In this document: positions 5,747 to 5,760 of the stretch, one piece after another
Layout of the letters: each line of letters starts with the position of its first letter
Numbering within the stretch: position 1 is the stretch's first letter
Notes under the pieces: generated by a model
What the model saw: only the letters and a program-made list of their open reading frames with translations
Told to the model about the DNA's origin: nothing
Database searches by the model: none
Assembly: GCA_050943215.1 (NCBI GenBank)
Contig: JBMNOU010000096.1
Span: 1 to 5,760, forward strand
Length of the DNA stretch: 5,760 bases
Direction: 5' to 3'
Source: JBMNOU01 sp050943215
GTDB lineage: Bacteria; Bacillota; Clostridia; Christensenellales; SZUA-584
Translations under genes and position numbers: made by a program

Positions 5747-5760
5747 GTACAACCACTTTG

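Noticed and set aside
1..5760. CRISPR array, tRNA/rRNA, riboswitch or a defence system
   Set aside because: I see no regularly spaced repeats, no cloverleaf-like or rRNA sequence, and no nuclease, ATPase or toxin-antitoxin signatures. The intact genes are glycan-type enzymes.

Overview
The window looks like an accessory, surface-glycan part of a low-to-moderate GC bacterial chromosome. The style of the IS3-family transposase, the FkbM-type protein and the glycosyltransferase tail (SWTYRIGR motif) suggests an anaerobic Firmicute. Selenomonadales/Negativicutes is my best guess, made from memory of similar proteins and not verified. Every gene I can support lies on the minus strand, so transcription runs from high to low coordinates.

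Right half (5760 to 2221): the start of a glycan-biosynthesis operon. A candidate extended -10 box and a good Shine-Dalgarno precede a 422-residue protein with an N-terminal coiled coil and a C-terminal FkbM-type SAM-dependent methyltransferase domain (4449-5717). After 24 bases comes a 718-residue GT8-GT2 two-domain glycosyltransferase (2268-4424). Its TGA stop overlaps an ATG that opens a recognisable UDP-glucose 6-dehydrogenase N-terminus. That ugd copy survives for only 16 codons and carries a Gly-to-Asp change in its dinucleotide-binding loop. The ancestral order was therefore probably FkbM - GT8/GT2 - ugd: a methyltransferase, two sugar transfers and supply of UDP-glucuronate for one polysaccharide or glycoconjugate.

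Middle (2234 to about 1493): foreign sequence fused directly to the ugd stub. It is a heavily decayed gene whose homologous pieces run colinearly through all three reading frames with several nonsense codons. It ends in a charged coiled coil and an 'RIRAYIAAVE' tail typical of a family of uncharacterised accessory-region proteins. No function can be given.

Left (1416 to 172): an IS3-family insertion sequence with imperfect terminal inverted repeats, an intact orfA and a dead orfB. A 6-base in-frame deletion has removed the second catalytic Asp, and a frameshift separates off the last catalytic Glu. orfA and orfB lie in the same phase, separated by one UAA. Beyond the IS (1-170) an open frame runs off the left edge. 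It lacks a start because the IS end interrupts it.

Overall: an operon of two apparently intact genes whose downstream part has been broken and replaced by a graveyard of mobile and accessory DNA. I see no RNA genes, no CRISPR array and no convincing terminator.
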